Shown here one piece after another: positions 33,976 through 44,626 of a DNA stretch of 64,000 bases. How positions within the stretch are numbered: position 1 is the first letter of the stretch; each line of letters begins with the position of its first letter. The stretch spans positions 1 to 64,000 of the forward strand of contig NZ_KI440838.1 of NCBI RefSeq assembly GCF_000474945.1. Reading direction: 5' to 3'. The notes beneath the pieces were generated by a model, which saw only the letters and a list, made by a program, of their open reading frames with translations, was not told the DNA's origin and did no database searches. The DNA is from Solimonas soli DSM 21787. Its GTDB lineage: Bacteria > Pseudomonadota > Gammaproteobacteria > Nevskiales > Nevskiaceae. The position numbers were made by a program, and so were the translations under genes.

Positions 33976-35360
33976 GCTTCCTTCTTCGCGGCGCGGGCGC
34001 GGGCGATCGCCGCGCGCACCTGCTTCGGGCTGGTCGCGCCGTAGTGGTCGCGCGCGTTCAGCGAGCCTTCGAGCGTGATGCAGGCGTAGACGTCCTCGCC
34101 GATCAGATCGGAGAACTGGCGCAGCTCGGCGAGCGACAGCTCCGCGATGTCGCAGCCCTTCTGCTGCGCGAAAGCGACCGTGCTGCCGACGGCGTGATGC
34201 GCGTCGCGGAACGGCAGGCCCTTCCTGACGAGGTAGTCGGCGAGGTCGGTCGCCGTGGAGAAGCCCTTGGCGGCGGCGGCGCGGCAGTGGTCGCGGCGCA
34301 CTTCGATGGCCGGGATCATCTCGGCGTAGACCGAAAGACAGATCGATACGGTGTCGACGGTGTCGAACAGCGGCGGCTTGTCTTCCTGGTTGTCGCGGTT
34401 GTACGCCAGCGGCTGGCCCTTCATCAGCACCAGCAGCGCATTGAGATTGCCGATCACGCGGCCGGTCTTGCCGCGCACCAGTTCCGGCACGTCCGGGTTC
34501 TTCTTCTGCGGCATGATCGAGCTGCCGGTGCAGAAACGGTCCGGCAGGTTGACGAAGCCGAACATCGGCGTCGACCACAGGATCAGCTCCTCGCTCCAGC
34601 GCGACAGGTGCACGAGGATCAGGCTGGCGGCGGCGCAGAACTCGATCGCGAAATCGCGATCGGACACGGTGTCGAGCGAGTTCTCGGTGACGCCGTCGAA
34701 GCCGAGCAGCTCGGCGACGTAATGGCGGTCGATCGGATACACGGTGCCGGCCAGCGCGGCGGCGCCGAGCGGCAGCAGGTTCAGGCGGCGGCGCGCGTCG
34801 ACGAGCCGCGAGCGGTCGCGCAGCATCTGCTCGCGCCAGGCCAGCATGTGGTGGCCGAAGGTCACCGGCTGGGCGATCTGCAGATGCGTGAAGCCCGGCA
34901 TCACGGTCTCGGCCTCGCGCTCGGCGAGATCGAGCAGGCCGTCGGCGACGCGGTCGATCAGGATCAGCAGCTCGTCGATGACGTCGCGCACATACAGGCG
35001 CAGGTCGGTGGCGACCTGGTCGTTGCGCGAGCGGCCGGTGTGCAGGCGCTTGCCGGCGTCGCCGATGCGCTCGGTCAGCCGCGCCTCGATGTTCATGTGC
35101 ACGTCTTCGAGCTTCTCGCTCCACTCGAACGTGCCGGCCTCGATCTCGGCGAGGATCGCCTCGAGCCCGGCGACGATCTTCTCGACGTCCTGCGCCGACA
35201 GCACGCCGACCTTGCCGAGCATCCTGGCGTGCGCCTGCGAGCCGCGGATGTCCTGGCGATAGAGACGCGCGTCGAAGCTGACCGACTCGGAGAATTGCTC
35301 GACGAGCGCGGAAGTCGATTCGGCGAAACGACCGCCCCACAATTTCTGGTTGCCGGACAT
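33972..35360 (-). CDS. argH: Argininosuccinate lyase
   Basis: ArgH splits argininosuccinate into arginine and fumarate. The 462-aa protein has the superfamily signature [16 protein letters not shown] with the catalytic Ser, plus [20 protein letters not shown] at the start, [17 protein letters not shown], and [20 protein letters not shown]. It is full length. It lies divergent from algZ, the arrangement seen in pseudomonads and related gammaproteobacteria. Confidence 0.97.
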   Translation of the reverse strand: MSGNQKLWGGRFAESTSALVEQFSESVSFDARLYRQDIRGSQAHARMLGKVGVLSAQDVEKIVAGLEAILAEIEAGTFEWSEKLEDVHMNIEARLTERIGDAGKRLHTGRSRNDQVATDLRLYVRDVIDELLILIDRVADGLLDLAEREAETVMPGFTHLQIAQPVTFGHHMLAWREQMLRDRSRLVDARRRLNLLPLGAAALAGTVYPIDRHYVAELLGFDGVTENSLDTVSDRDFAIEFCAAASLILVHLSRWSEELILWSTPMFGFVNLPDRFCTGSSIMPQKKNPDVPELVRGKTGRVIGNLNALLVLMKGQPLAYNRDNQEDKPPLFDTVDTVSICLSVYAEMIPAIEVRRDHCRAAAAKGFSTATDLADYLVRKGLPFRDAHHAVGSTVAFAQQKGCDIAELSLAELRQFSDLIGEDVYACITLEGSLNARDHYGATSPKQVRAAIARARAAKKEA

Positions 35361-35513
35361 GAAAGCGCAGTCTGCGAGGAAAGGGCCGAGATTATAGGCC
35401 CGCCGCCTCGCCGGCACCGCTTGCCGCTGGCGGCCCCGGCGCTGCAAAGTGGCGCCCATCGGAAAGCCGGCGAACCTGGCGGCTTGCGACCCGAGGCATC
35501 GACTCCCGCCCAC

Positions 35514-36599
35514 ATGCAGCAGATTGCGCCCTCCGCCAAGCATCGCCTCGACCTCATCCCCAACTTCTGCGAGTTGCGGCCGGTACTGTCGCTGGCGTTC
35601 ACCATGGCCATGGTCGCTGCCGTGCTGACGCTGACGACGGGCATTTCCGGCGAACGTGCCCTGCAGCGCTGGTTCCTGATCACGCTCTACCTGCAGTGGA
35701 TCGGCCTCTGCGCCGCGGCGATGCTGTGCTGGGCGCGGCGCTGGCTGCGCTACGCGCGGCCCGGCGTGGTGTTCTTCGTCTGCTGGGGATTGCTGGCCGT
35801 CATGGTCATGCTGATTTCCGACGGCGCCTACCGGATCAGCGCCGCCATGCAATGGGATTTCGCGACCCGCGACGAGGCGCGCCTGGCCTTCGTGCTGCGC
35901 CACACCCTGATCGCGGCGATCGTCGCCGTGCTGCTGCTGCGCTACTTCTGGCTGCGCCACCAGTGGACCATGCAGGTGCGCGCCGAGGGCGAGGCGCGCT
36001 ACCAGGCGCTCAACGCGCGCATCCGGCCGCACTTCCTGTTCAACGCGCTCAACAGCCTGGCGGCGCTGATCCAGGTGCGGCCGGACGAGGCGGAGATGAT
36101 GGTCGAGGACCTCTCCGATCTTTTCCGTGCCAGCCTGCAGAAGGGCCAGCAGATCGCGCAGCTGCTCGAGGAGATCGGCCTCTGCCATGCCTATCTGCGC
36201 ATCGAGAAGCTGCGGCTCGGCGACAAGCTGATCGTCGAGTGGGACATTCCCGAGGAGCTGCTCGAGTGGCCGGTGCCGAAGCTGATCCTGCAGCCGCTGA
36301 TCGAGAACGCCATCCACCATGGCATTTCGCGGCTCGCGCAGCCGGGCACCGTGCGCATCGCCGCGCGCGAGATTTTCGGCCGCCTCGTCATCGAGGTCAG
36401 CAATCCGATGCCGCCGCAGGACGAGCCGGTCGTGCACGGCAATCGCGTCGCTACCGACAATATTGCTCAACGCCTCAAGCTGATTTACGGTGGCGGGGCG
36501 CGGTTCGAGTTGGGGCGCGATCTGCGTCTGGAAGGTGGCGTGTTCCGCTCGCGACTGGTGTTGCCGCACATCACGGTGCCGGAACCGGTGCCGGTCTGA
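35514..36599 (+). CDS. algZ: AlgZ/LytS-type sensor histidine kinase
   Basis: The 361-aa protein has four membrane spans (residues about 25-150) and a cytoplasmic His_kinase domain. The phospho-accepting histidine is H173 in [15 protein letters not shown], and [15 protein letters not shown] is the ATP-binding N box; the classic D/F/G2 boxes are reduced as in LytS kinases. It probably signals to AlgR, encoded 41 bp downstream. In pseudomonads this pair controls alginate, motility and other surface traits; targets here are unknown. Confidence 0.92.
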   Translation: MQQIAPSAKHRLDLIPNFCELRPVLSLAFTMAMVAAVLTLTTGISGERALQRWFLITLYLQWIGLCAAAMLCWARRWLRYARPGVVFFVCWGLLAVMVMLISDGAYRISAAMQWDFATRDEARLAFVLRHTLIAAIVAVLLLRYFWLRHQWTMQVRAEGEARYQALNARIRPHFLFNALNSLAALIQVRPDEAEMMVEDLSDLFRASLQKGQQIAQLLEEIGLCHAYLRIEKLRLGDKLIVEWDIPEELLEWPVPKLILQPLIENAIHHGISRLAQPGTVRIAAREIFGRLVIEVSNPMPPQDEPVVHGNRVATDNIAQRLKLIYGGGARFELGRDLRLEGGVFRSRLVLPHITVPEPVPV

Positions 36600-36640
36600 A
36601 TTCGAACAAGGAAGCGGGAATCCGGGGAGAGGTGAATGCC

Positions 36641-37384
36641 ATGCGCGTCGTGATCGTGGATGACGAACCCCTGGCGCGCGAGCGCCTGAAGCGGCTGCTG
36701 CAGGAATTTCCGGGCTACGAAGTGGTCGGCGAGGCCGACAACGGCGAGGCCGCGCTCGACGTCATCGATGACGAGGAGCCGGATCTGGTGCTGCTCGACA
36801 TCCGCATGGGCGGCATCGACGGCCTGCAGGTCGGCCGCCAGCTCGCCGAGATGGACGTGCCGCCGGCGGTGATCTTCACCACGGCGTATTCCGAGCACGC
36901 GCTGTCGGCCTTCGACGCCAATGCCTCGGCCTACCTGCTCAAGCCGATCCGCATCGAGAAGCTGCGCGACGCCCTGCAGCGCGTGCGCAAGCCGACGCGC
37001 GCGCACAAGCCGAAGAGCAACGGCAGCGTCGAGGCGGCGCCGCTCAAGCGCGAGTTCATCCTGGCGACCACGCGCGACGGCCTGATCCGCGTGCCGACGC
37101 AGGAAGTCGTCTACTTCCTCGCCGACCAGAAGTACACGACGGTCGCGCATCTGCACGGCGAGGTGCTGATCGAGGAATCGCTGAAGACGCTGGAGGAGGA
37201 CCTGCAGCCGCAGTTCCTGCGCATCCACCGCAAGGCGCTGGTCAACACCAACTTCATCGCCAGCCTCGAGCGCGACCGCCACGGCGAGCAGCACCACTGG
37301 CTGAAGATGAAGCACGCCGCGCAGGCCCTGCCGGTATCGCGGCGCCGGCTGGCCGAGGTGCGACGCTTCCTCACCGAAGCCTGA
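36641..37384 (+). CDS. algR: AlgR-family LytTR response regulator
   Basis: The 247-aa protein has a receiver domain ([20 protein letters not shown]) with the phosphorylated D53 in [13 protein letters not shown] and the switch lysine in YLLKPIR. A basic linker follows, then a LytTR DNA-binding domain from about residue 145 ([40 protein letters not shown]). The ATG at 36641 is favoured by GGAGAGG 8 bases upstream. It is encoded with algZ and followed by the haem genes, as in Pseudomonas. Confidence 0.95.
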   Translation: MRVVIVDDEPLARERLKRLLQEFPGYEVVGEADNGEAALDVIDDEEPDLVLLDIRMGGIDGLQVGRQLAEMDVPPAVIFTTAYSEHALSAFDANASAYLLKPIRIEKLRDALQRVRKPTRAHKPKSNGSVEAAPLKREFILATTRDGLIRVPTQEVVYFLADQKYTTVAHLHGEVLIEESLKTLEEDLQPQFLRIHRKALVNTNFIASLERDRHGEQHHWLKMKHAAQALPVSRRRLAEVRRFLTEA

Positions 37385-37385
37385 G

Positions 37386-37411
37386 CGCCGGCGGCCGTCT
37401 CGCCGCCGGCG
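37386..37411 (+). terminator. GC-rich hairpin after algR, without a T-tract
   Basis: CGCCGGCGGC pairs with GCCGCCGGCG around a 6-base loop directly after the algR stop. It lacks a run of T residues, so it may slow rather than end transcription into hemC. Confidence 0.35.
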
Positions 37412-37456
37412 AATCGTGTGAGAATGCGGGCCCCCGCATGATCCACGTCTGAGCCG

Positions 37457-38380
37457 ATGAATCTTCGCATCGCAACGCGCGAGTCGCCGCTCGCGCTGTG
37501 GCAGGCCGAGCACGTCAAGGCCCGCCTCGAAGCCGCGCATCCCGGCCTCGTCGTCGAACTGGTGCCGATGACCACGCGCGGCGACCAGCTGCTCGCCAGT
37601 CCGCTGGCGGCGGTCGGCGGCAAGGGCCTGTTCGTCAAGGAACTCGAGCAGGCGATGCTCGAAGGTCGCGCCGACATCGCCGTGCATTCGATGAAGGACG
37701 TGCCGGTGCAGCAGCCGGACGGCCTCGCGCTGGCCGTGTTTCTCGGCGGCGAGGACCCGCGCGACGCCTTCGTCTCCAACCGCTACGCGGCGCTCGCCGA
37801 GCTGCCGGCCGGCGCCGTCGTCGGCACCTCCAGCCTGCGCCGCCAGGCGCAGCTGCGCGCCGAGCGGCCCGACCTCACGGTGCGTGATCTGCGCGGCAAC
37901 GTCGGCACGCGCCTGCGCAAGCTCGACGAGCAGCAGTACGACGCCATCCTGCTCGCGCACGCTGGCCTCGCGCGCCTCGGTCTCGGCGAACGCATCCGCG
38001 AAAGCTTTGCGGTGACGCGCTTCGTGCCGGCGATCGGCCAGGGCATCATCGGCATCGAATGCCGTGACGGCGATGCGCGCACGCGGGCCTTGCTCGCGCC
38101 GCTCGCCGACGCCGCTTCGGCGGCGCGTCTCGCCGCCGAGCGCGCCATGAACGCGCGGCTCGGCGGTGCCTGCCAGGTGCCGGTCGCCGGCCACGCGGTG
38201 ATCGCGGGTGAGCGTCTGCACCTGAGCGGCCTGGTCGGCGCGCCGGACGGCTCGCAGCTGATCCGCGACACGATCGAGGGTCCGGTCGCCGCCGCCGCCG
38301 CGCTCGGCGGCGCACTCGCGCAAAGCCTGCTCGCCAAGGGCGCGCGGCCCATTCTCGCGGCGCTCGGCGTCGCGGTGTAG
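37457..38380 (+). CDS. hemC: Porphobilinogen deaminase (hydroxymethylbilane synthase)
   Basis: HemC joins four porphobilinogen units into hydroxymethylbilane. The 307-aa protein has the expected landmarks: [68 protein letters not shown], and the cofactor-binding cysteine in [13 protein letters not shown]. The stop is directly followed by the ATG of hemD, and hemX and hemY continue in the same direction. Confidence 0.97.
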   Translation: MNLRIATRESPLALWQAEHVKARLEAAHPGLVVELVPMTTRGDQLLASPLAAVGGKGLFVKELEQAMLEGRADIAVHSMKDVPVQQPDGLALAVFLGGEDPRDAFVSNRYAALAELPAGAVVGTSSLRRQAQLRAERPDLTVRDLRGNVGTRLRKLDEQQYDAILLAHAGLARLGLGERIRESFAVTRFVPAIGQGIIGIECRDGDARTRALLAPLADAASAARLAAERAMNARLGGACQVPVAGHAVIAGERLHLSGLVGAPDGSQLIRDTIEGPVAAAAALGGALAQSLLAKGARPILAALGVAV

Positions 38381-39136
38381 ATGGAAACCGAGGCTTCGCT
38401 GCGGGGCCTGCGCGTGCTCGTCACGCGGCCGGCCGCGCAGGCCGATGCGCTGTGCCAGATGCTCGCCGCGCGCGGCGCCGACGTGCTGCGCCTGCCCTTG
38501 CAGGCGATCGCGCCGGCGCGCCAGCCGGCCCTGCTGATGCGCGCGCTCGCCGAGGCGCGCAGTGCCGAAGCCTGGATTTTCACCAGTGTCAACGCCGTCG
38601 AGCAGGCGCGCGCGCTGGACGCCGGCGTCTGGCCGCGGGCGATCGCGGTCGGCGCGGCGACGGCCGCCGCGCTGGAGCGGCTCGGCGTCACCGTGGTGGC
38701 GCCGGCGGCGAGCTACAACAGCGAGGGCGTGCTGGCGCTGCCCGAGCTGCAGCAATGCGCCGGGCGTCGCTACGCGCTGATCACCGGCGAGGACGGCCGC
38801 ACGCTGATCGCCGACACCCTGCGCGCGCGCGGCGCCGAGCTGACGACGCTTGCCGTCTACCGCCGCGTCGATCTGCCGTATCCGCCCGCGCAGATCGCCG
38901 AACTGCTCGCCGCGACCGACGTCGCCATCGTCACCAGCGGCGAGGCGCTGGCGCAGCTGGCGCGGCTGCTGCCGGCGGGCGACGCGGGGCTGCTGCGGCG
39001 CCTGCAACTGGTTGTGCCCAGCCAGCGTGTGGTAGAACAGGCGCGGCAGATCGGCGTCCTCGCAGCGCCACTGATGCCCGAGCAGGTGGCCGACGCGTCC
39101 TACGTTCGCTGTCTCGAAGCGTGGCATCGCCGATAA
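38381..39136 (+). CDS. hemD: Uroporphyrinogen-III synthase
   Basis: HemD closes and inverts ring D of hydroxymethylbilane. The 251-aa protein has the loosely conserved two-domain pattern: LRGLRVLVTRPAAQADALCQ, WIFTSVNAVEQARAL, AIAVGAATAAALERLGVTV, YALITGEDGRTLIADTLRAR and IVTSGEALAQLARLL. It directly abuts hemC, so the two enzymes are made together. Confidence 0.94.
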   Translation: METEASLRGLRVLVTRPAAQADALCQMLAARGADVLRLPLQAIAPARQPALLMRALAEARSAEAWIFTSVNAVEQARALDAGVWPRAIAVGAATAAALERLGVTVVAPAASYNSEGVLALPELQQCAGRRYALITGEDGRTLIADTLRARGAELTTLAVYRRVDLPYPPAQIAELLAATDVAIVTSGEALAQLARLLPAGDAGLLRRLQLVVPSQRVVEQARQIGVLAAPLMPEQVADASYVRCLEAWHRR

Positions 39137-39150
39137 AAGCGATAAAGCCC

Positions 39151-40200
39151 ATGACCGAATCCGAAGTCTCGAAGCCGTTTCCCCCCGGACCGGCGCCCGA
39201 CGCGCCCCGTCACTACGTCCGCTGGCTGCTGCTGCTGGTCGCCGCGGCCCTGCTCGCCGGCGGCGGCGCCTGGCTCTACGCGCGCGTCAGCAGCCTCTAT
39301 GCCGAACAGGACGAGCTGCTGCGCCGCACCAGCCGCGACCTCAATGCGCTGGAAGTGCAGGCCGACCGCCTCGAATCGCGCCAGGCCGACCTCAACGCCG
39401 CCGTCCAGCGCAGCGCCGACGATCTCGCCGCCTTCGGCAAGCGCATCGACGCCAACGAGCAGCTGGTCGGCGATCTCAAGGACCAGATCAACGGCGGGCG
39501 CGGCCACTTCCAGCTCGCCGCCGTCGAACAGCTGCTGCTGCTCGCCAACGACCGTCTGCAGCTGGCGCGCGACGTGCCGGCAGCGCTGATCGCCATCGAC
39601 GAGGCCGACGCGCGCCTCGTCGCGCTGCGCGAGCCGCGCCTGTTTCCCGTGCGCCAGGCGCTGGCACAGGAGAAGGCCGCGCTGCAGGCGGTGCCGCTGC
39701 CGGACTACGCCGGCGCGGCGCTGACCCTGTCGAGCCTGATCCAGCGCGCGCCGCGCCTGCCGCTGGTGGCGCGCGTGCCGACGCGCTTCGAGGCGACGCC
39801 CGAGCGGGTGCCGCTGCCGGAGCATGCGCGCTGGTACCAGCGCGCCTGGGCTTCGGTGCGCGAAGCGCTGTCGAGCATCTTCTCGGTCCGCCGCGACAGC
39901 GGCCCGTCGCCGCGCCTGCTCGGCGCCGAGCAGGAAGCGCTGGTCGTGCAGGTGCTGGCGCTCAAGCTCGAAGGCGCGCGCGTCGCGCTGCTGCGCGGCG
40001 ACACGACCAGCTTCCGCGACCTCTGCGAATCGGCGGCGGCCTGGCTCGACACCTACTTCCAGCACGACGATCCGGGCGTCGCCGCGGCGCGCGCCGAACT
40101 CGAACGCCTGCGCCCGCTCGATCTGTCGCCGCCGCTGCCGGACATCGGCCGCAGCCTGAACCTGCTGCGCGCCTTCATGCGGCCGGCCGCCACGCCATGA
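39151..40200 (+). CDS. hemX: HemX-type membrane protein of the haem operon
   Basis: The 349-aa protein has a proline-rich cytoplasmic start, one membrane span (WLLLLVAAALLAGGGAWLY, residues about 26-44), and a periplasmic region that begins with a coiled coil (residues 45-120). This is the proteobacterial HemX family found in hemCDXY operons. It is not a proven methyltransferase, and its role in haem synthesis is unsettled. It overlaps hemY by 4 bp (ATGA). Confidence 0.9.
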   Translation: MTESEVSKPFPPGPAPDAPRHYVRWLLLLVAAALLAGGGAWLYARVSSLYAEQDELLRRTSRDLNALEVQADRLESRQADLNAAVQRSADDLAAFGKRIDANEQLVGDLKDQINGGRGHFQLAAVEQLLLLANDRLQLARDVPAALIAIDEADARLVALREPRLFPVRQALAQEKAALQAVPLPDYAGAALTLSSLIQRAPRLPLVARVPTRFEATPERVPLPEHARWYQRAWASVREALSSIFSVRRDSGPSPRLLGAEQEALVVQVLALKLEGARVALLRGDTTSFRDLCESAAAWLDTYFQHDDPGVAAARAELERLRPLDLSPPLPDIGRSLNLLRAFMRPAATP

Positions 40201-41387
40201 TCCGTCTGCTGCTGATCTCGCTGCTCGTGCTCGCCTGCGGCGCGGCGGTGGCGTTCTATCTGCGCGCCGAAACCGGCTACGTGCTGATCAGCTTCCACCG
40301 CTGGATCGTCGAGACCTCGCTGCTCGGCCTGCTGGTCGGCCTGATCGTCGTGCTCGGCGGCGCCTACCTGCTGGTGCGCCTGCTGATCACCGGCATCAGC
40401 CTGCCGGTCACCGTGCGCCGCATGCTGCAGCGCCGCCGCGAGGAGAAGGCGCAGCAGTCCTTCGAGACCGGCCTGCTGCGCCTGCTCGAAGGCAACTGGA
40501 AGCGCGCCGAGATCGAGCTCGTGCGCCGCGCCGCCGATCATCACGCCGGGCATCTGAACTATCTCGCCGCCGCGCGCGCGGCGCAGCGCATGGGCGCCGG
40601 CGATCGCCGCGACCACTACCTGCGCCTGGCCATGGAGATCGCGCCGGAGATGGAGTTCGCGACGCTGCTGACGCAGACCGAGCTGCAGATCGAGCGCGGC
40701 GAATACGCGGCGGCGCGCGACACCGCGCTCAAGCTGCGCGGCATCAATGCCCAGCATCCGTACGCGATCGAGCTGCTGGCCGCCAGCTACGACGGCCTCA
40801 AGGCCTGGGAATCGCTGCGCCAGCTGCTGCTCGACGCCGAGACGCGCAGCGCGCTCGCCGACGAGCGCTACCGCGCGCTGCTGACGCGCACGCTGGTCGA
40901 ATGCCTGCAGGAAGCGCAGCGCCTGGCGCGACTCGACCGCCTGAAGACGGTGTGGGACGGCGCGCCGAAGGATCTGCGCCGCGTGCCGGAGGTGCGCAAC
41001 GAATACGTGCGCGGCCTGGCGCGGCTCAACGCGCACGCCGAGGCGCTGGCGGTGATCGGCGACGTGCTGGCGAAGAACTGGGACGGCGAGCTCGCCTCGC
41101 TGTACGGCGAACTGCATGCCGTCGATCCGCTGACGCAGCTGGCGGCGATCGAGGCCTGGCTGAACCAGTACGGCGAACGCCCCGAGCTGCTGATCACCGC
41201 CGGCCGCGTCTGCCTGCGCAACAAGCTTTGGGGCAAGGCGCGCAGCTATCTCGACGCGGTGATCCGCGTCGCGCCGACGCCGGCCGCCTACCTGGAACTG
41301 GCGCGACTCTGCGAGCAGACGCAGAACGGCGAGGAAGCGCAGCGCGTTTACAAGCAGGGACTCGAGTTCGCCGGGCAGGCGCTGTAG
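40197..41387 (+). CDS. hemY: HemY-type TPR membrane protein of the haem operon
   Basis: The 396-aa protein has two N-terminal membrane spans (RLLLISLLVLACGAAVAFYL, then LLGLLVGLIVVLGGAYLLV) and a TPR-like helical domain (GNWKRAEIELVRRAADHHAG, AAYLELARLCEQTQNGEEAQ). This is the proteobacterial HemY, which is unrelated to the Bacillus protoporphyrinogen oxidase of the same name. It may organise late haem enzymes at the membrane. Translation is coupled to hemX. Confidence 0.92.
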   Translation: MIRLLLISLLVLACGAAVAFYLRAETGYVLISFHRWIVETSLLGLLVGLIVVLGGAYLLVRLLITGISLPVTVRRMLQRRREEKAQQSFETGLLRLLEGNWKRAEIELVRRAADHHAGHLNYLAAARAAQRMGAGDRRDHYLRLAMEIAPEMEFATLLTQTELQIERGEYAAARDTALKLRGINAQHPYAIELLAASYDGLKAWESLRQLLLDAETRSALADERYRALLTRTLVECLQEAQRLARLDRLKTVWDGAPKDLRRVPEVRNEYVRGLARLNAHAEALAVIGDVLAKNWDGELASLYGELHAVDPLTQLAAIEAWLNQYGERPELLITAGRVCLRNKLWGKARSYLDAVIRVAPTPAAYLELARLCEQTQNGEEAQRVYKQGLEFAGQAL

Positions 41388-41396
41388 CGCCCGGCC

Positions 41397-42428
41397 TCAA
41401 CCCAGCTGTGGCCAGGTCTCGAAGGCGTAGTCGAACGAGTCGTAGTAGAGATCGTCGGCGGACAGGCCGGCGGCGATGAAGGCGTCCTTGCCGGCGCGCA
41501 CCATGACCGGCGGGCCCGAGAGGTAGGCGTCGTGGCCGGCCAGTGAAGGATGCGCGGCGAGCACCGCTTCGTGCACGAGGCCGCGCGCACCGCGCCAGTC
41601 AACGTCGGGCTCCGACAGCACCGGCACGTAGCGGAACTGCGGGTGCGCGTCGGCCCAGGCGCGCAGCTTGGCGTCGAGATAGAGATCGCGCTCGCTGCGC
41701 ACGCCCCAGTAGAGCTCGGTCGGCCGGCTCGGGCTCTTCTCGAGCAGCGCGTCGAGCATCGCGTGGATCGGTGCGATGCCGGTGCCGCCGGCGACCATGA
41801 TGATGGGTCGTGACGAATCCTCGCGGAGATAGAAGGCGCCGAGCGGACCTTCGAGGCGCAGGATCGCGCGCTCGGGCATTTCATGCGCGGCCCAGTTCGC
41901 GAAGCGGCCGTTCGGCGTGACGCGGATGTGCAGTTCGAGCGTCTCGCCGTTCGCCTTGTTGGCGATCGAGAAACTGCGGCGCCGCCCCTCGGCGAGCAGC
42001 AGGTCGACGTACTGGCCGGGCAGGTACTGGAAGCCGTCGCCCTTCGGCAGCTTCAGGGTCAGGCAGAGCACGTCGTGCGCCAGCCATTCCTTCTTCAGCG
42101 CGCGCACCGGCAGCTGGCGCGGCCGCAGGCTGTCGAGCTGCGGCGGCTGGTGCAGGGCGATGGTCAGCGGCGAACGTGCGTGCGCCAGGCACATGAGGAT
42201 GTAGCCGGCCGCCTGCTCGGCGGCCGACAGCGCCGGCGGCGGGAACGGGTAGTCGATGGTGCCGGACACGAGCCGCACGCGGCAGGAGCCGCAGCCGCCC
42301 GACTGGCAACCGAAGGGCAGCGCGAGGCCATGGCGCAGGCCGGCGGCGAGCAGCGTTTCGCTTTCCTCGACCGGGAAGCTGCGCGGCTGATCGGCCCCCC
42401 GCCTGGCAAAGTACACTGGGTGACTCAT
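41397..42428 (-). CDS. Ferredoxin-type NAD(P)H reductase (CDP-6-deoxy-3,4-glucoseen reductase/Fre-like)
   Basis: The 343-aa protein has three domains. Residues 1-90 are a plant-type 2Fe-2S ferredoxin with the cluster motif CQSGGCGSCR and a later MCLAHA cysteine. Then come an FAD-binding barrel (QYLPGQYVDLLL, RRSFSIANKANG) and an NAD(P)-binding domain (IIMVAGGTGIAPIHAMLDAL). Such proteins pass electrons from NAD(P)H to a partner oxygenase or iron-sulfur enzyme; the name ascD/ubiB-like is common but not proven. The start codon overlaps that of the divergent SDR gene. Confidence 0.88.
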   Translation of the reverse strand: MSHPVYFARRGADQPRSFPVEESETLLAAGLRHGLALPFGCQSGGCGSCRVRLVSGTIDYPFPPPALSAAEQAAGYILMCLAHARSPLTIALHQPPQLDSLRPRQLPVRALKKEWLAHDVLCLTLKLPKGDGFQYLPGQYVDLLLAEGRRRSFSIANKANGETLELHIRVTPNGRFANWAAHEMPERAILRLEGPLGAFYLREDSSRPIIMVAGGTGIAPIHAMLDALLEKSPSRPTELYWGVRSERDLYLDAKLRAWADAHPQFRYVPVLSEPDVDWRGARGLVHEAVLAAHPSLAGHDAYLSGPPVMVRAGKDAFIAAGLSADDLYYDSFDYAFETWPQLG

Positions 42429-43335
42429 GAAAACCCTGCAAGAGAGATTGCCGGAGCGCGCGCTGGTCGCCGGCTGCGGTGACATCGGCCAGCGTGTCGC
42501 GCGGCGCCTGCGCGACCTGGGCCGCGAGGTTACGGCAATCGTCCGCGACCGGCAAAAGGCCGACGCGCTGCGCGCACAGGGCATCGCCACGCGCCTCGAG
42601 GATCTCGACGCGCCGCGCGACGCCGGCGAGTGGCCGCTCGTATTCTGGTTCGCACCGCCGTCGACCGGCGATCTGCGCGACGCGCGCCTGCGCGGCTGGC
42701 TCGCCGCGCAGCGCGGGCCTGTCGCGCGCCTCGTCTACATCTCGACGCCGGCGGTGTACGGCGACTGCGGCGGTCGCTGGATCGACGAGGACGAACCGAT
42801 CGCGCCGCGCAGCGAGCGCGGCCGGCGCCGCGCCGATGCCGAGCAGGCCTTGCGCGACTGGCAGGCCGCCGGCCGCGGCGAGGTCGTGATTCTGCGCGTG
42901 CCCGGCATCTACGGCCCCGGCCGTCTGCCGGTGGAGCGTTTGCGCCAGCGCCTGCCCGTGCTGCGCGCCGAGGAATCGCCGTACAGCAACCGCATCCACG
43001 CCGACGATCTCGCCGAAGCGGCGCTGCATGCGGCCGTCCATGGTCGCGCCGGGCGCGCCTATCACATCGCCGACGGCACGCCGACGACGATGGCCGATTA
43101 CTTCACGCGCTGCGCGCGCCTGCTCGGCCTGCCGGAGCCGCCGCAGGTTTCGTATGAGGAGGCACGGCGCGTGCTGACTCCCGCGATGTGGTCCTTTATG
43201 GAAGAATCCAAGCGGCTGCGCGTCGAGCGCATGCGCGGGGAACTGTCGTTCACGCCGCGTTATCCGGATCTGCGCACGGGCCTGCCGGCCTGCCTCGCGA
43301 GTCCAACACCGCATGAAGAAGAAGGAGTGTCGTGA
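42427..43335 (+). CDS. SDR-family NAD(P)-dependent epimerase/dehydratase-like protein
   Basis: The 302-aa protein has an N-terminal Rossmann fold with [19 protein letters not shown], a [13 protein letters not shown] segment in place of the usual Tyr/Lys pattern, and [17 protein letters not shown]. This belongs to the extended/atypical SDR group (YeeZ-like). Its substrate is unknown. Its start ATG shares two bases with the CAT of the divergent reductase gene, and its stop overlaps the mscL start (TGATG), so it is translationally coupled to mscL. Confidence 0.82.
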   Translation: MKTLQERLPERALVAGCGDIGQRVARRLRDLGREVTAIVRDRQKADALRAQGIATRLEDLDAPRDAGEWPLVFWFAPPSTGDLRDARLRGWLAAQRGPVARLVYISTPAVYGDCGGRWIDEDEPIAPRSERGRRRADAEQALRDWQAAGRGEVVILRVPGIYGPGRLPVERLRQRLPVLRAEESPYSNRIHADDLAEAALHAAVHGRAGRAYHIADGTPTTMADYFTRCARLLGLPEPPQVSYEEARRVLTPAMWSFMEESKRLRVERMRGELSFTPRYPDLRTGLPACLASPTPHEEEGVS

Positions 43336-43745
43336 TGAGCATGCTCAAGGAATTCAGGGAATTCGCCATGCGCGGCAACGTCATCGACCTCGCGGTCGGT
43401 GTCGTGATCGGCGCCGCGTTCGGCAAGATCGTGTCGTCGCTGGTCGCCGACGTCATCACGCCGGTGATCGGCGTGCTGGTCGGCGGGGTCGACTTCTCGG
43501 ATCTGGCGATCACCTTGAAGGCGGCTGCCGGCGATACGCCGGCGGTGCTGCTGAATTACGGCAAGTTCCTGCAGTCGATCTTCGACTTCATCATCATCGC
43601 CTTCGCCATCTTCCTGTTCATCAAGGGCGTCAACCGCCTGCACAAGAAGAAGGCCGCCGAGCCGGCGCCGCCGGCGCCGTCCGCGCAGGAAGTGCTGCTG
43701 ACCGAAATCCGCGATCTGCTCAAGCAGCAGCGCAGCGCTCCCTGA
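43335..43745 (+). CDS. mscL: Large-conductance mechanosensitive channel
   Basis: MscL opens under high membrane tension and protects the cell in osmotic downshock. The 136-aa protein has the cytoplasmic start helix [20 protein letters not shown], the pore helix [20 protein letters not shown], a periplasmic loop, the second span [19 protein letters not shown], and a charged C-terminal bundle ([14 protein letters not shown]). AAGGAG lies 7 bases before the ATG at 43335, which is preferred to the GTG 3 bases earlier. Confidence 0.96.
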   Translation: MSMLKEFREFAMRGNVIDLAVGVVIGAAFGKIVSSLVADVITPVIGVLVGGVDFSDLAITLKAAAGDTPAVLLNYGKFLQSIFDFIIIAFAIFLFIKGVNRLHKKKAAEPAPPAPSAQEVLLTEIRDLLKQQRSAP

Positions 43746-43747
43746 GC

Positions 43748-44626
43748 GTGCGCCTCGGCATGGCGCCGGCGTTTTTGATCGCGGCGCTCGTCGCCACGGC
43801 GAGCGCCGCGGCCGCGACTCCGCCCGTCGCCGATCCGCCGCGCGACGCGGCGCATCCGGCGGCGATGCTGCAGATCGAAATGCCGAACGGCGGCGCGACG
43901 ATGTTCGGCACCTACTACCGCGCGGCCGGCGCCGGCCCGCATCCGACCGTGCTGCTCCTGCACGGCCTGCCCGGCTACGAGGACAACGGTGATCTCGCCC
44001 AGGCCCTGCGTCGCGCCGGTTGGAACGTATTGCGTTTCCACTATCGCGGCGCCTGGGGCAGCGGCGGCACGTTCTCCTTCGCGCACGCGATCGAGGACGC
44101 CCGGATGGCGCTCGCCTATCTGCGCGCGCCGGAACAGGCGGGCCGTCTTGCCGTGGACCCGGCACGCATCGTCGTGATCGGCCACAGCATGGGCGGCTTC
44201 GTCGCCGCGACCGTGGCGTCGCGCGATCCGGCGGTGCGCGGCGTCGCGCTGCTGTCGGCCTGGAATCCCGGCACGCTGGCGAGCAAGGCGAGCGCCGAAC
44301 TCGATCAGGCCATGCTCGCGGAATTCCGCGGCGACGTTGGCCCGCTCGGTGGCGTTTCGCCCGAAGACTTGCTCGCCGAGGCGAAACAGCACGCCCGCGA
44401 GTGGGATCTGCTCGACGACGGCGAGCGCCTGAAGACGCGCCCCGCGCTGGTCGTGGCCTCCGATGATTTCCTGCGCGACGACGATCTGGCGATTGCCGAA
44501 GCCTGGCGCAAGTCCAACCCGCACGGCGTGACCTCGCTGCATCTGCCGACCGATCACTCGTATTCCGATCAACGTCTGGCGCTGCAGGCGGCGGTCATCG
44601 GCTGGCTCGCGCCGCTGGCGCGCTGA
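43748..44626 (+). CDS. Exported alpha/beta hydrolase
   Basis: The 292-aa protein has a signal peptide (FLIAALVATASAAAA) and an alpha/beta hydrolase fold. Seen are the oxyanion region LLLHGLPGYEDNGD, the nucleophile elbow VVIGHSMGGFVAATV, and a late LPTDHSYSDQRLAL that carries the catalytic His. Members include dienelactone hydrolase-like and esterase enzymes. The GTG at 43748 is taken as start; the ATG 12 bp later is possible. Its last 32 bp overlap the end of the convergent SGNH hydrolase gene. Confidence 0.85.
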   Translation: MRLGMAPAFLIAALVATASAAAATPPVADPPRDAAHPAAMLQIEMPNGGATMFGTYYRAAGAGPHPTVLLLHGLPGYEDNGDLAQALRRAGWNVLRFHYRGAWGSGGTFSFAHAIEDARMALAYLRAPEQAGRLAVDPARIVVIGHSMGGFVAATVASRDPAVRGVALLSAWNPGTLASKASAELDQAMLAEFRGDVGPLGGVSPEDLLAEAKQHAREWDLLDDGERLKTRPALVVASDDFLRDDDLAIAEAWRKSNPHGVTSLHLPTDHSYSDQRLALQAAVIGWLAPLAR

